Below, piece after piece: positions 10,214 through 19,377 of a stretch of DNA of 51,454 nt (the first letter of the stretch is position 1; every line of letters starts with the position of its first letter). The stretch spans positions 1 through 51,454 of the IMG/VR virus record IMGVR_UViG_3300032299_001135; one strand, 5' to 3'. A model generated the notes under the pieces. That model was not told the DNA's origin, ran no database searches, and was given only the letters and a program-made list of their open reading frames with translations. The translations under genes and the position numbers were made by a program. Source of the stretch: a virus.

Positions 10214-10238
10214 AGGGAAGAATTATCTTCCCTTTTTT
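10214..10238 (+). terminator. Rho-independent terminator after the coiled-coil gene
   Basis: An 8-bp stem (AGGGAAGA / TCTTCCCT) with an ATTA loop is followed by a T run. It separates the upstream unit from the SSB unit; a promoter-like element begins 3 bases further on. Confidence 0.85.
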
Positions 10239-10240
10239 AT

Positions 10241-10270
10241 TTGACAAACTTTAATTTTCACTTATATTTT
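10241..10270 (+). promoter_or_regulatory. Promoter for the SSB/replication unit
   Basis: TTGACA (10241-10246) and TATATT (10263-10268) are 16 bases apart. The same bases also fit the Bacteroidota pattern: TTTG at 10240-10243, then TATATTTT 19 bases later. It lies directly after a terminator and 36 bases before the SSB start. It closely matches the element at 47826 ahead of the primase: TTGACAA, 15 bases, TAT(A/C)TTTT. Host RNA polymerase use early in infection is inferred. Confidence 0.6.
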
Positions 10271-10305
10271 TCATAGATAAAAGAGTAATAATTAAAAATT
10301 TATTT

Positions 10306-11160
10306 ATGGCAAATTCAGTATTAGATTCAGTACTTGCGCAGTACGAAAAGAACTCAACATCATCGAGTTCACAAAAAACAAATATTTCTCAAGAAGACAG
10401 ATTGAAGAAGTATTTTTCTGCAATTCTTCAGAAGAATGAAAAATCCGCATCACGGAGAATCCGTATCTTACCTACAAAAGATGGTTCATCACCATTTGTT
10501 GAAGTTTGGTATCATGAAATCCAAGTAAACGGACAGTGGGTTAAGTTGTATGACCCCGAGAAAAACGACAATGACCGTTCACCATTAAGTGAAGTTTATA
10601 ACGAATTGATTTCGACAGGTAAAAAAGAAGACAAAGAATTGGCATCACAATACCGTTCACGTTTATTTTACATTGTAAAAGTTATTGACCGAGATAATGA
10701 ACAAGACGGGGTTAAGTTTTGGAGATTCAAACACAACTACAAACAAGAAGGTGTTTTAGATAAAATTTTACCTATTTGGAAAGCTAAAGGCGATGTAACC
10801 AATGCCGAAAAAGGTCGTGATTTAATTATTGAACTTACAAGGGCAAAAACACCACAAGGAAAAGAGTACACAGTAATTCAAACTATTATGTATGATGACC
10901 CACAACCACTACATGAGGATAAGGCAATCATGGAAGGATGGATTCAAGATGAACTTACATGGAATGATGTATATTCTAAAAAACCTGTAGAATATTTAGA
11001 GGCAGTTGCTGTTGGAGAAACTCCAATTTGGTCATCTGAACTAAAAAAATATGTTTACGGAGAAGAGTCTGAGACTTCACTTGGAGGTTCAAAACAAGAA
11101 ACCGCTCCTGTTGTTGACCCACAAGCAAACGAAGAACCATCAGAAGATTTACCATTCTAA
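10306..11160 (+). CDS. 32: Single-stranded DNA-binding protein, gp32-like
   Basis: This protein is expected to coat ssDNA during phage replication and recombination. The core (RRIRILPTKDG, VEVWYHEIQVNGQWVKLYDP, LFYIVKVIDRD, VKFWRFKHNY) matches the OB-fold region of T4 gp32 relatives; length 284 against about 301 in T4. Two things are odd. The zinc-ribbon cysteines expected after the KLYDP region are absent: the segment LYDPEKNDNDRSPLSEV has Asp and Ser where relatives have Cys. The C-terminus is acidic and ends SEDLPF, like the protein-docking tip of bacterial and especially Bacteroidota SSBs. It has its own promoter, and strong terminators lie on both sides, so it is probably a separately and highly expressed unit. 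Confidence 0.88.
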   Translation: MANSVLDSVLAQYEKNSTSSSSQKTNISQEDRLKKYFSAILQKNEKSASRRIRILPTKDGSSPFVEVWYHEIQVNGQWVKLYDPEKNDNDRSPLSEVYNELISTGKKEDKELASQYRSRLFYIVKVIDRDNEQDGVKFWRFKHNYKQEGVLDKILPIWKAKGDVTNAEKGRDLIIELTRAKTPQGKEYTVIQTIMYDDPQPLHEDKAIMEGWIQDELTWNDVYSKKPVEYLEAVAVGETPIWSSELKKYVYGEESETSLGGSKQETAPVVDPQANEEPSEDLPF

Positions 11161-11173
11161 ATCAAACAAACAT

Positions 11174-11204
11174 AATCGGGCTTTCTACCTAAGCCCGATT
11201 TTTA
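11174..11204 (+). terminator. Rho-independent terminator after the SSB gene
   Basis: A perfect 10-bp stem (AATCGGGCTT / AAGCCCGATT) with a 7-base loop is followed by TTTTATT. This is the strongest hairpin seen in the window and closes the monocistronic SSB unit. Confidence 0.9.
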
Positions 11205-11226
11205 TTAACTTTAAAAAATTAAAAAA

Positions 11227-11448
11227 ATGAACACATTTTTAGCAGAAAAATTAAAAGATGCTCTTGTAAAAAAATACGAGTCTGAAATTGCAGATGCAGA
11301 AGCAAGATTATATGTATATTTTACAAACCCTGTAGGTATTGGTGAGCACCCACAACATACCGAAGAAATGGATAATTTGGTTGAACAACTAACTAATGCA
11401 AACGACAAGTTGGGAACTATTAAAAACTTTAAAATTTACGAACAATAA
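11227..11448 (+). CDS. Small conserved phage protein (73 aa, GIGEHP motif)
   Basis: The protein is predicted to be mostly helical (LAEKLKDALVKKYESEIADA), followed by VYFTNPVGIGEHPQHTEEMD and a second helix. Small proteins with a similar GIGEHP motif occur in T4-like and marine myoviruses as I recall, but I know of no function. Its stop overlaps the UvsX start (TAATG), so it is translationally coupled to the recombinase and may act with it or in replication. That link is contextual only. There is no zinc site and no membrane segment. Confidence 0.7.
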   Translation: MNTFLAEKLKDALVKKYESEIADAEARLYVYFTNPVGIGEHPQHTEEMDNLVEQLTNANDKLGTIKNFKIYEQ

Positions 11449-12455
11449 TGGCTATTAAAAAGAACGACTTTGGGTCTTTGAAAAAAAAGTTTTCTACCTC
11501 TGCAAAATATAAACCACAAAGGTTTTTTGACCTTGGAGCTCCGTTTTTGGATGCGGTTGGTTTACCTGGCCCTGCTATGGGACACATCAATATGTTCTTA
11601 GGACATTCAGATACGGGTAAAACTACTGCATTAGTTAAGACTGCGGTTGATGCTCAGAAGAAAGGTATTTTACCTGTATTCATCATCACTGAACAAAAAT
11701 GGTCGTTTGACCACGCTAAGTTGATGGGGTTTGAATGTGAGGAAGTTGTAGATACAGAAACAGGAGAATTAGAGTGGGATGGTTTTTATATATTCAATAA
11801 TAACTTTGATTATATTGAACAAATCACAGATTACATTAATGATTTATTAGACGCTCAAGAAAAGGGTGATTTAGATTATTCATTGTGTATTATGTGGGAC
11901 TCAGTTGGTTCTGTTCCTTGTAAAATGACTTACGAAGGTAAAGGAGGTAAACAACACAACGCAAGTGTTTTGGCCGACAAGATTGGTATGGGTATTAACC
12001 AACGTATTTCAGGTTCACGTAAAGCGGACTCTAAATACGAAAATACCTTAATCATTGTCAATCAACCTTGGGTTGAACTACCTGATAATCCATTTGGACA
12101 ACCTAAAATTAAAGCAAAAGGTGGTGAGGCTATTTGGTTAAACTCTTCATTAGTATTCTTATTTGGAAATCAAAAAGGAGCCGGTACTACAAAAATTACA
12201 GCAACTAAAGATAAGAGAACTGTGAAGTTTGCATCTAGAACAAAAGTGTCTGTTATGAAAAACCACATCAACGGACTTGGTTTCGAAGATGGAAAGATTA
12301 TCGTAACACCACACGGGTTCTTACCAGGAAAAGAAGCTTCCGAAGAAAAGGCATCAATCGAACAATACAAAAAAGATTATGCTGAATATTGGAAGGAAAT
12401 AATCGGAGTTGATGGTGACTTTGATTTGAAAGCAGAAAAAGAAGAAGTAGAGTAG
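11448..12455 (+). CDS. uvsX: UvsX / RecA-like recombinase
   Basis: This is an ATP-dependent strand-exchange protein for recombination-dependent replication. The Walker A motif GHSDTGKT spans residues 52-59 (K58, T59), preceded by PGPAMGHINMFLG as in UvsX. Further RecA-core segments are IFIITEQKWSFDHAK, the Walker B-like strand YSLCIMWDSVGSV, the L1/L2-region stretch with GINQRISGSRK, and TLIIVNQPW. Length is 335 against about 391 for T4 UvsX. The C-terminus is acidic (LKAEKEEVE). It is coupled by TAATG to the 73-residue gene and followed within 22 bases by a 5' nuclease, a typical T4-like replication neighbourhood. Confidence 0.92.
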   Translation: MAIKKNDFGSLKKKFSTSAKYKPQRFFDLGAPFLDAVGLPGPAMGHINMFLGHSDTGKTTALVKTAVDAQKKGILPVFIITEQKWSFDHAKLMGFECEEVVDTETGELEWDGFYIFNNNFDYIEQITDYINDLLDAQEKGDLDYSLCIMWDSVGSVPCKMTYEGKGGKQHNASVLADKIGMGINQRISGSRKADSKYENTLIIVNQPWVELPDNPFGQPKIKAKGGEAIWLNSSLVFLFGNQKGAGTTKITATKDKRTVKFASRTKVSVMKNHINGLGFEDGKIIVTPHGFLPGKEASEEKASIEQYKKDYAEYWKEIIGVDGDFDLKAEKEEVE

Positions 12456-12476
12456 TAACAATTAAAAACAAAAAAA

Positions 12477-13484
12477 GTGACAAAAACCTTATTGGTTGAT
12501 GGAAACAATTTGATGAAAATTGGTTTTCATGGTGTGAAAGATTATTTCCACAAAGGAAAACATATTGGAGCTATTTGGCACTTTTTAAATACTTTAAGAA
12601 AGTTTTTAGAGGAGAACAACTATAATAAAGTTGTAGTATTTTGGGATAGCGATACAAACTCTTCACAGAGAAGATTGATATACCCCAAGTATAAATTAAA
12701 CCGTAGAGACCTTTCTAATGAGATTAAACAAGATTCTTATGAAGAACAAAAACAACGAGTCAAACAATATCTTGAAGAGATGTTTGTTAGACAACTTGAA
12801 GTTGAAAATTCAGAAGCGGATGATTTAATTGCGTATTACTGTCAAATTTCTGAAGACGAGAATAAAACAATTTTCTCAAGCGATAGAGACCTTACACAAC
12901 TTATTTCTGAAAAGGTTTCTATCTATTCACCATCCACAAAAAGATATTATAATATGGGGGACACTATCAAAATGAGTGATTTTGAAGTTCCCCATTATAA
13001 TGTCAAAACGATTAAAATCCTTACAGGTGATTCATCCGATAATATCGACGGTATTTTTTATTTAGGCGAAAAGACTTTAATTAAGTTTTTTCCTGAGCTA
13101 CTTGAAAAAGAAGTAGAATTATCCGATATTTTATCGAAAGGGGAAGAACTCCTTAAAGAAAATAAAGACAACAAATCATTACAAAATCTTTTGTCTGGTA
13201 AAACAAAAGAGGGTGTATTTGGTGATGAGTACTATGTGATTAATAAAAAACTAATTGATTTAAATGAGCCACTAATAAATCAAGAAGGTAAAGATTTAGT
13301 TGAGGCATATTATTCAGAATCATTGGACCCTGATGGTAGAGGATACAAAAACCTAATACGTATGATGATGGAAGACGGGTTATTTAAGTATCTACCAAAA
13401 ACAGATGATAATTGGATTTATTTTTTAAAACCATTTTTAAAGTTAACAAGAAAAGAAAAAACAAAATTTAAAATAAAAAATTAA
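12477..13484 (+). CDS. rnh: RNase H / FEN1-type 5'-3' exonuclease
   Basis: The likely role is removal of RNA primers and flap DNA during lagging-strand synthesis, as T4 RNase H does. Metal-binding acidic residues of the PIN/FEN fold are visible in order: D8 (LLVDGNN), D57 and D59 (VFWDSDTN), E113/D115/D116 (SEADDLIA), D136 and D138 (FSSDRDLT), and D185/D188/D191 (LTGDSSDNIDGI). The H3TH-like region follows the last group. Length is 335 (T4: 305). It starts at GTG (12477); no ATG lies closer to the conserved LLVDGNN start. It is the fourth gene of the replication block. Confidence 0.88.
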   Translation: MTKTLLVDGNNLMKIGFHGVKDYFHKGKHIGAIWHFLNTLRKFLEENNYNKVVVFWDSDTNSSQRRLIYPKYKLNRRDLSNEIKQDSYEEQKQRVKQYLEEMFVRQLEVENSEADDLIAYYCQISEDENKTIFSSDRDLTQLISEKVSIYSPSTKRYYNMGDTIKMSDFEVPHYNVKTIKILTGDSSDNIDGIFYLGEKTLIKFFPELLEKEVELSDILSKGEELLKENKDNKSLQNLLSGKTKEGVFGDEYYVINKKLIDLNEPLINQEGKDLVEAYYSESLDPDGRGYKNLIRMMMEDGLFKYLPKTDDNWIYFLKPFLKLTRKEKTKFKIKN

Positions 13485-13491
13485 AAAAATT

Positions 13492-13944
13492 ATGAAAGAT
13501 TCAAATGACATAACTAAAGTTGAGTTTTTAATTACTTTGAACAATAATTTCGTAGTACAAAGGTTTTTTAATGTAAAAGGATTTAACACAAACGCTAAAG
13601 GTAGTGTTGAGTTAATGAATTACATTAAAAGTTTAAGAACAGAATTAGAAACCAAACTTAGAAACAAGTCAGTATTCTATATGTTGGAAAATAGATACCA
13701 AATAGAAGAAGACCAAACAGTTTTAAACACTTCAAATACCGATGGGCCTGAAATATTTAACATTATTTTAAAGGTTGGAAATGAGACAATTTGTCATAGT
13801 ATTATAGATGCTAAATTGTACCCACCAAAGGTAAGATATACCCTAGACGTTAGGCCATCCATAAAAACAATACTAAAGGAGTTGACTGACATTTTTTCAT
13901 CAAAAAAATTATCTCATAACTACCTAAATTATTCCTTAGTCTAA
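13492..13944 (+). CDS. Unrecognised protein in the replication block (150 aa)
   Basis: I do not recognise this protein. It is mixed alpha/beta with a possible antiparallel beta start (KVEFLITLNNNFVVQRFFNV), a helix (MNYIKSLRTELETKL), and a C-terminal part with YPPKVRYTLDVRPSIK and a final helix. There are two Cys, no metal site and no membrane segment. It lies 7 bases after the 5' nuclease and is followed, after a 35-base gap holding a TATTTATT element, by the helicase. The helicase-loader position (T4 gp59) is a possibility by context only; no sequence evidence supports that. Confidence 0.6.
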   Translation: MKDSNDITKVEFLITLNNNFVVQRFFNVKGFNTNAKGSVELMNYIKSLRTELETKLRNKSVFYMLENRYQIEEDQTVLNTSNTDGPEIFNIILKVGNETICHSIIDAKLYPPKVRYTLDVRPSIKTILKELTDIFSSKKLSHNYLNYSLV

Positions 13945-13947
13945 TAG

Positions 13948-13955
13948 TATTTATT
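13948..13955 (+). promoter_or_regulatory. TATTTATT element before the helicase gene
   Basis: TATTTATT sits 24 bases before the helicase ATG and continues as TATTTATTGAAAAATCAC. This closely matches the element at 18796, which reads TATTTATTGAAAATATCAC. A promoter role is inferred from that recurrence. Confidence 0.4.
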
Positions 13956-13979
13956 GAAAAATCACATAAATTAAATCAC

Positions 13980-15359
13980 ATGTCAGACAAAAAAAACTTT
14001 GGATATCTCGGTAATACATTTCAAATTCAACTACTTAATAATATCATTCTTTATAAAGATTTTTCTAATTCAATATTAGAAGTAATCGACCCTCATTATT
14101 TCGATAATCAGTATTTTCGAATCATTTGCCAAATGGTAAAAGAGTACTATTCAAAATATGAGCACACACCAACTTTTGATACGTTGGAACAACTTACAAA
14201 ATCAGAAATTTCTTCACCGATGGCTCAAAAAAGTATTTTAGATACTATTGAACAAGTAAAAAATGTTTCTGATGAAGGTTCTTCTTTTGTTCAAGAAAAA
14301 TCATTAAAATTCTGTAAACAACAAGAATTACAGAAGGTTATGACTAAAGCTCAATCAATTATTGATAAGGGTGATTTTGAAAGTTATGACCACTTAGAGG
14401 AAATGGTTAGAGGGGCATTACAAGTTGGTGAGGTTGATAAAGGAACGACCGATGTATTTTTTAACTTAGACGAAGTTTTAAACGACGATTACAGACACCC
14501 AATTCCAATTGGAGTGGCTGGTATTGACAACCTATTGAAAGGTGGTTTAGCCAAGGGTGAGATTGGTGTTATCTTAGCACCCACAGGTGTAGGTAAGTCA
14601 ACTTTTACTACTAAAATTGCAAACCACGCATTCAACTTGGGATATAATGTTCTTCAAATATTTTTCGAAGACAACCCAAAAATTATCCAAAGAAAACATT
14701 ATACACTTTGGACGGGAATCCACCCTGATGACATGTCTGAAAATAAAGATGAAGTTATGGCAAAGGTAAAACACATTAAAGAAACTATGAAAAATAAGTT
14801 GATTATAAAAAAGCTTCCATCCGACACCGTAACTATGAATCAAATCAAAAATCAAGTTAGAAAGATGATGGCTGAAGGAATTAGAATTGATATGATTATT
14901 TTAGATTATATTGACTGTGTTGTTCCTGACAAAATGATGGGTGATGAATGGAAAAGTGAGGGTTCAGTAATGAGAGGGTTTGAATCAATGTGTCATGAGT
15001 TGGACATCGCAGGTTGGACAGCAACACAAGGAAATCGTAATTCGATTTCGTCAGAAGTGGTTACAACAGACCAAATGGGTGGGTCAATTAAAAAGGCTCA
15101 AGTTGGTCACGTAATCATTACGGTAGCTAAGAGTCTACAACAGAAAGAAATGAATTTGGCAACAATCGCCATTACCAAATCAAGAATTGGTAAAGACGGA
15201 GTTGTTTTTGAAAACTGTAAATTTGACAACGGAATGTTAGAAATAGACACAGAACAAAGTATGACTTTCTTAGGTTTGGAAGAACAAAAAGAAGAAAGAA
15301 ATAAAAATAGAATCAAAGAGCTTTTAGAAAAGAAAAAGCAAAAAGAACAACAATCTTAA
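13980..15359 (+). CDS. 41: Replicative DNA helicase, DnaB/gp41-like
   Basis: This is a ring helicase for the replication fork. The N-terminal helical domain (about 1-160) is followed by a RecA-type motor. Walker A is APTGVGKST at residues 200-208 (K206, S207), preceded by the DnaB-type [17 protein letters not shown]. Other motor segments include [12 protein letters not shown], the Walker B strand [10 protein letters not shown], and ATQGNRNS followed by [20 protein letters not shown]. Length is 459 (T4 gp41: 475). The C-terminal tail is a charged helix rich in Lys/Glu/Gln. It is followed 13 bases later by nrdB. Partner primase lies far away, at 47860, under its own promoter. Confidence 0.92.
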   Translation: MSDKKNFGYLGNTFQIQLLNNIILYKDFSNSILEVIDPHYFDNQYFRIICQMVKEYYSKYEHTPTFDTLEQLTKSEISSPMAQKSILDTIEQVKNVSDEGSSFVQEKSLKFCKQQELQKVMTKAQSIIDKGDFESYDHLEEMVRGALQVGEVDKGTTDVFFNLDEVLNDDYRHPIPIGVAGIDNLLKGGLAKGEIGVILAPTGVGKSTFTTKIANHAFNLGYNVLQIFFEDNPKIIQRKHYTLWTGIHPDDMSENKDEVMAKVKHIKETMKNKLIIKKLPSDTVTMNQIKNQVRKMMAEGIRIDMIILDYIDCVVPDKMMGDEWKSEGSVMRGFESMCHELDIAGWTATQGNRNSISSEVVTTDQMGGSIKKAQVGHVIITVAKSLQQKEMNLATIAITKSRIGKDGVVFENCKFDNGMLEIDTEQSMTFLGLEEQKEERNKNRIKELLEKKKQKEQQS

Positions 15360-15372
15360 ATTAATTAAAATT

Positions 15373-16320
15373 ATGGAAAAATTATTAACAGAAAATTCTG
15401 GTAGGTTTGTCATCTTCCCAATCGAACATAACGACATTTGGGAATACTACAAACAACACCAAGCTGCGTTTTGGACCGCAGAAGAAGTCGATTTAACCAA
15501 CGATATCAGAGATTGGGAAAATTTAACAGATAATGAAAAATTCTTTATCAAGAATGTTTTGTCGTTTTTCGCGGCTTCAGATGGTATTGTGAATGAAAAC
15601 TTGGCTGAAAACTTTTATCGTGAAGTTCAATATCCTGAGGCTAAATTTTTCTATGGGTTTCAATTGGCTATGGAAAACATTCACTCATTAATGTATTCAT
15701 TATTGATTGATACGTATATCTCAAATGCTAAAGAAAAGGACGAATGTTTCAATGCAATTGATAGATTACCGGCCGTTCAAAAGAAAGCTAAATGGGCGTT
15801 AGAATGGATTGAAAAGGCATCATTTGCAGAAAGATTAGTTGCGTTTGCTGCCGTTGAAGGTATTTTCTTTTCAGGTTCTTTTTGTTCTATTTTTTGGATG
15901 AAATCGAGAGGAATTATGCAAGGATTATGTAATGCTAATTCACTTATCTTTAAAGATGAAAACTTACATTGTGATTTTGCAATTCATTTATTAAATAACC
16001 ACTTAGAAGAAAGACCATCAGAAAAAAGAATTAAAGAAATTCTACTTTCAGCGTTAGAAATTGAAAAAGAATTTATCACTGAATCACTTCCAGTATCATT
16101 AATTGGTATGAACTCAAATTTAATGAAACAATACTTAGAGTTTGTTGTTGATGGTTTGTTAGTGAAAATGGGTTGTAGTAAAGAATTTAATGTTGAACAA
16201 CCATTCAAGTTTATGGAACAAATTGCAGTTGAAACAAAAGGAAATTTCTTTGAATCAAGAACAATGGAATACCAAAAAGCGAAATTAAACGAAACTATAA
16301 CATTCACAGAAGATTTCTAA
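15373..16320 (+). CDS. nrdB: Ribonucleotide reductase class Ia beta subunit
   Basis: The beta subunit provides the di-iron/tyrosyl radical for dNTP synthesis. Metal ligands are visible: D40 (AEEVD), E101 and H104 (ENIHS), the Glu in VEGIFF, and the Glu/His pair in KDENLHCD. Tyr108 sits four residues after H104, as does the radical Tyr122 after His118 in E. coli, so a canonical tyrosyl-radical enzyme is expected. Length is 315, shorter than E. coli (376) or T4 (388); the start precedes the metal core by only 39 residues. The C-terminus ends TFTEDF, an acidic, aromatic tail of the kind that docks the alpha subunit. nrdA follows after 10 bases, the reverse of the usual nrdA-nrdB order. Confidence 0.93.
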   Translation: MEKLLTENSGRFVIFPIEHNDIWEYYKQHQAAFWTAEEVDLTNDIRDWENLTDNEKFFIKNVLSFFAASDGIVNENLAENFYREVQYPEAKFFYGFQLAMENIHSLMYSLLIDTYISNAKEKDECFNAIDRLPAVQKKAKWALEWIEKASFAERLVAFAAVEGIFFSGSFCSIFWMKSRGIMQGLCNANSLIFKDENLHCDFAIHLLNNHLEERPSEKRIKEILLSALEIEKEFITESLPVSLIGMNSNLMKQYLEFVVDGLLVKMGCSKEFNVEQPFKFMEQIAVETKGNFFESRTMEYQKAKLNETITFTEDF

Positions 16321-16330
16321 ATTATAAATT

Positions 16331-18751
16331 ATGTCATTAAAAATTATTAAAAGAGGTGATGAGAATGCCGCCTTTAATCCACAAAAAATTTATCAAAGAG
16401 TTAAAAGAGCTGCGAAAGGTCTAAACGTAAATTCAGATGAAATTTTCATCAAAGTTATTACTTCAGTTCCGACTGAGGGGGAAGTAACAACAAAAGAATT
16501 GGATAAGTTAATCTATGAAATAGCTGCCGCATACACAGGTAGTCACCATGATTATTCTAGATTGGCGTCGTCAGTGGCCATATCATCATATCACAAAGAA
16601 ACGCTTGATAGTTTTTCACAAACTATGAAAGAATTATATTCAGACGGTATAATCCACGAATGTTTAATTGAAAAAATTGATAGGTATGGTGAAAATTTAA
16701 TAGATGCGGTAATCAATCACGATAACGATTACAATTTTGATTATTTTGCTTGGAGGTCACTACAAGAAATGTATTTGTTAAAAAAACCAAACGGTAAAGT
16801 AATTGAAAGACCACAACACATGTATATGAGAGTTGCGCTTTGGGTTACAGAGACTTTCGAGGATGCGGTCGAATACTACAAGTCACTATCCAGTCAATTA
16901 ATTTCAAAGGCAACACCTATAATGATTAATTCAGGAACAAAAGTTCCTCAATTGGCATCTTGTGTTTTACACTACAATGATTCCGATTCAAAACAAGGTT
17001 TGTTGGGGACTTTAAATGATATATCTACTTTTTCTTCTGATGCTGCTGGAATTGGTTTATCGATGTCTAACATTAGAAGTAAAGAAAGTAGAATTTCAAC
17101 TTCAGGTGGATTTGCTGGTGGATTATTAAAATATCTTAAAATTGTTAATGAGTCATTAAGATTTTTTAATCAACAAGGAAGAAGACCCGGTTCTGCTGCG
17201 ATTTATTTGGAACCATGGCACAAAGATATTTTTGATTTACTTGATATCAAAAAGAATACAGGTGCAGAAGAATTGAGAGCTCGTGATTTATTTACTGCTC
17301 TTTGGATACCTGATAATTTTATGAGGGCAGTCAAAAATAATGATGATTGGTATTTGTTTTGTCCTAACGACATCAAAAGAGCAGGTTTAAAACCATTACA
17401 AGAATGTTATGGTGATGAGTACGAAGAGGTCTATAAAAACGCAGTTCAGTTAGGTTTAGGTAAAAAAGTTTCAGCTCAAAGTATTTGGACTAAAATTATA
17501 GAGTCTCAAATAGAAACAGGAGTACCTTACTTGTGTTCAAAGGACAGTGCAAATAAAAAAACTAATCATCAAAATATTGGAGTTATTAAACAATCAAACC
17601 TTTGTAATGAAATCTATCAATATACAGATGAAAACACAACGGCTATTTGTACATTATCGTCAATGGTTTTAAAAAACTTTGTTAATGGAAATAAATTTGA
17701 TTTTGAAAAATTATTTAACGAGGTAAAAAAAGTTGTTAGAGCTTTAAATAAAGTTGTAGATGTTAACAACTACTCAACCAAAAAAGGGTTGAAAGGAGGT
17801 CTTGAACAAAGAGCGATTGCAATTGGCACTCAAGGATTAGCGGATGTATTTTATTTAATGGATTATATCTTCACATCAGAAGAAGCAAAAAAATTAAACA
17901 AAGAAATTTTTGAAACAATTTATTACGCTGCAATTTATGAAAGTAACCAACTTTGTATTGAGGGTAAATACAAACCGTATGAATTTTTTAATGGGTCTCC
18001 AATGTCAAAAGGAGTATTTCAATACGACATGTGGGGGTTCAAAGAAGATAATTTATCAGGAATGTGGGATTGGAAAACATTGAAAGAAAATGTAGGAAAG
18101 TACGGAGTATGTAATTCTTTATTTACCGCTCAAATGCCTGTTGCGTCTTCTGCTAAAATTACAGGTTCATTTGAAATGACTGAACCCGCACATTCCGCAC
18201 TATTTAATAGAAGGGTTGTTGGTGGTGAGATTATGATTGTAAACAAGTATCTTATAAACGACTTTGAAAAAATCGGTATTTGGTCAGAAGATTTAAAAAA
18301 TGAAATTATAATGAATGAAGGTTCTATTCAAAATATTAATTTCAATAATTATTTGGATACCGAGGATAAAAATTACAATAAGAAAGTTAAACGAATTGAA
18401 CACTTAATACCTAAGTACAAAACAATTTGGGAAATTTCACAAAAACAACTTATTGATATGGCGGCGGAACGAGCACCATTTATCGACCAATCACAGTCTA
18501 TGAATATTTACATGTCAAACCCAACGTTGTCTAAAATTACTTCATCACATTTCCATGGTTGGGAAAGCGGTCTCAAAACGTTGTGTTACTATGTTAGAAC
18601 AAAGGCAATATCAACAGGAGCAAAACATTTGGCATTAGATATGACAAAAAAACAAACTCCACCTCCACCACCTGACAGAATATTAAAAGAAGGTGTTTTA
18701 CCAACAAGACCCGCGGACTCTGAGTTTGAGTGTTTTGGATGTTCATCTTAA
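16331..18751 (+). CDS. nrdA: Ribonucleotide reductase class Ia alpha subunit
   Basis: The catalytic subunit reduces NDPs to dNDPs. An ATP-cone occupies about residues 1-95 (LKIIKRGDENAAFNPQKIYQ), so dATP/ATP activity control may be retained. Active-site residues are visible: C211 (ASCVLH), C425 with N423 and E427 (SNLCNEI), and C440 (AICTLSS); these correspond to E. coli C225, N437/C439/E441 and C462. The C-terminal tail ends ECFGCSS, providing the shuttle Cys pair for thioredoxin or glutaredoxin. A Pro run (QTPPPPPD) precedes the tail. Length is 806 (T4: 754). It is the last gene of the replication and nucleotide block and is followed by a terminator. Confidence 0.95.
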   Translation: MSLKIIKRGDENAAFNPQKIYQRVKRAAKGLNVNSDEIFIKVITSVPTEGEVTTKELDKLIYEIAAAYTGSHHDYSRLASSVAISSYHKETLDSFSQTMKELYSDGIIHECLIEKIDRYGENLIDAVINHDNDYNFDYFAWRSLQEMYLLKKPNGKVIERPQHMYMRVALWVTETFEDAVEYYKSLSSQLISKATPIMINSGTKVPQLASCVLHYNDSDSKQGLLGTLNDISTFSSDAAGIGLSMSNIRSKESRISTSGGFAGGLLKYLKIVNESLRFFNQQGRRPGSAAIYLEPWHKDIFDLLDIKKNTGAEELRARDLFTALWIPDNFMRAVKNNDDWYLFCPNDIKRAGLKPLQECYGDEYEEVYKNAVQLGLGKKVSAQSIWTKIIESQIETGVPYLCSKDSANKKTNHQNIGVIKQSNLCNEIYQYTDENTTAICTLSSMVLKNFVNGNKFDFEKLFNEVKKVVRALNKVVDVNNYSTKKGLKGGLEQRAIAIGTQGLADVFYLMDYIFTSEEAKKLNKEIFETIYYAAIYESNQLCIEGKYKPYEFFNGSPMSKGVFQYDMWGFKEDNLSGMWDWKTLKENVGKYGVCNSLFTAQMPVASSAKITGSFEMTEPAHSALFNRRVVGGEIMIVNKYLINDFEKIGIWSEDLKNEIIMNEGSIQNINFNNYLDTEDKNYNKKVKRIEHLIPKYKTIWEISQKQLIDMAAERAPFIDQSQSMNIYMSNPTLSKITSSHFHGWESGLKTLCYYVRTKAISTGAKHLALDMTKKQTPPPPPDRILKEGVLPTRPADSEFECFGCSS

Positions 18752-18758
18752 ATCTAAT

Positions 18759-18787
18759 AATCCCAACATAACGTTGGGATTTTTTAT
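18759..18787 (+). terminator. Rho-independent terminator after nrdA
   Basis: A 9-bp stem (AATCCCAAC / GTTGGGATT) with a 5-base loop is followed by a T-rich tract. It separates nucleotide metabolism from the baseplate wedge genes. Confidence 0.88.
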
Positions 18788-18795
18788 TTAATAAC

Positions 18796-18803
18796 TATTT
18801 ATT
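18796..18803 (+). promoter_or_regulatory. TATTTATT element before the gp25 gene
   Basis: TATTTATT follows the nrdA terminator by 8 bases and lies 30 bases before the gp25 ATG. Its extended form, TATTTATTGAAAATATCAC, matches the one before the helicase. A second copy, TATTTATG, is at 18822-18829, only 4 bases from the start codon and so less likely to be a promoter. This is a good candidate start of the wedge operon. Confidence 0.45.
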
Positions 18804-18833
18804 GAAAATATCACGACACTATATTTATGTAAT

Positions 18834-19376
18834 ATGGCAAACGGAATTACATATGGTTTACATTTTCCTTTTTTAAAAAGTCCTGTCGGTAGTTATGTAA
18901 GGGCAACAGAAAATACTGACGACGAAATAAAAAGTAACTTACTACATTTATTGTTGACAAGAAGAGGAACAAGATATTATTTACCGGATTTTGGAACAAG
19001 ACTATATGAATTTATTTTTGAACCATTGGACGCTCAAACGTTTAATGCGATGAAAGATGAAATTTACGAACAAGTAAGAATTTACATACCAAATCTTACC
19101 ATTACTAATATATCAATAATACCATACACTGAAGTAACTGACGCTCAAGAACCTAGACCAAGACTTGCTTATAATCCTAAAGATTTTGTTAGTACAGGTG
19201 AGTTTTTTGAACTACTTGAGAAGGGTGAAACACTTACAGATAAAGAAAGTGCTCAATATGATATAATTAGAATACCTGGCCCAAATACTGCAGATTATAC
19301 TGCAAAAATAAAAATAGAATACATAGATGAGTCATCTGCATTTGGAAGTAGAAACTTTGTAATAATTAATATATAA
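18834..19376 (+). CDS. 25: Baseplate wedge protein gp25
   Basis: This is the sheath-initiating wedge subunit found in nearly all contractile tails. The gp25/lysozyme-like family core is clear: LLLTRRGTRYYLPDFGTRLY then EFIFEPLD, with the Glu-Pro of the EPR-type core motif. Length is 180 (T4: 132). The extra residues fall mainly after position 95 (DAQEPRPRLAYNPKDF through LEKGETLTDKES), before the final strand pair ending FVIINI. The gp6-like gene follows after one base, the conserved gp25-gp6 order. It is the first gene after a terminator and a TATTTATT element. Confidence 0.88.
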   Translation: MANGITYGLHFPFLKSPVGSYVRATENTDDEIKSNLLHLLLTRRGTRYYLPDFGTRLYEFIFEPLDAQTFNAMKDEIYEQVRIYIPNLTITNISIIPYTEVTDAQEPRPRLAYNPKDFVSTGEFFELLEKGETLTDKESAQYDIIRIPGPNTADYTAKIKIEYIDESSAFGSRNFVIINI

Positions 19377-19377
19377 C

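Noticed and set aside
10301-10308. TATTTATG at the SSB start as another promoter octamer
   Set aside because: It overlaps the ATG itself, so it cannot serve as an upstream element; the TTGACA/TATATT pair at 10241 explains the promoter better.
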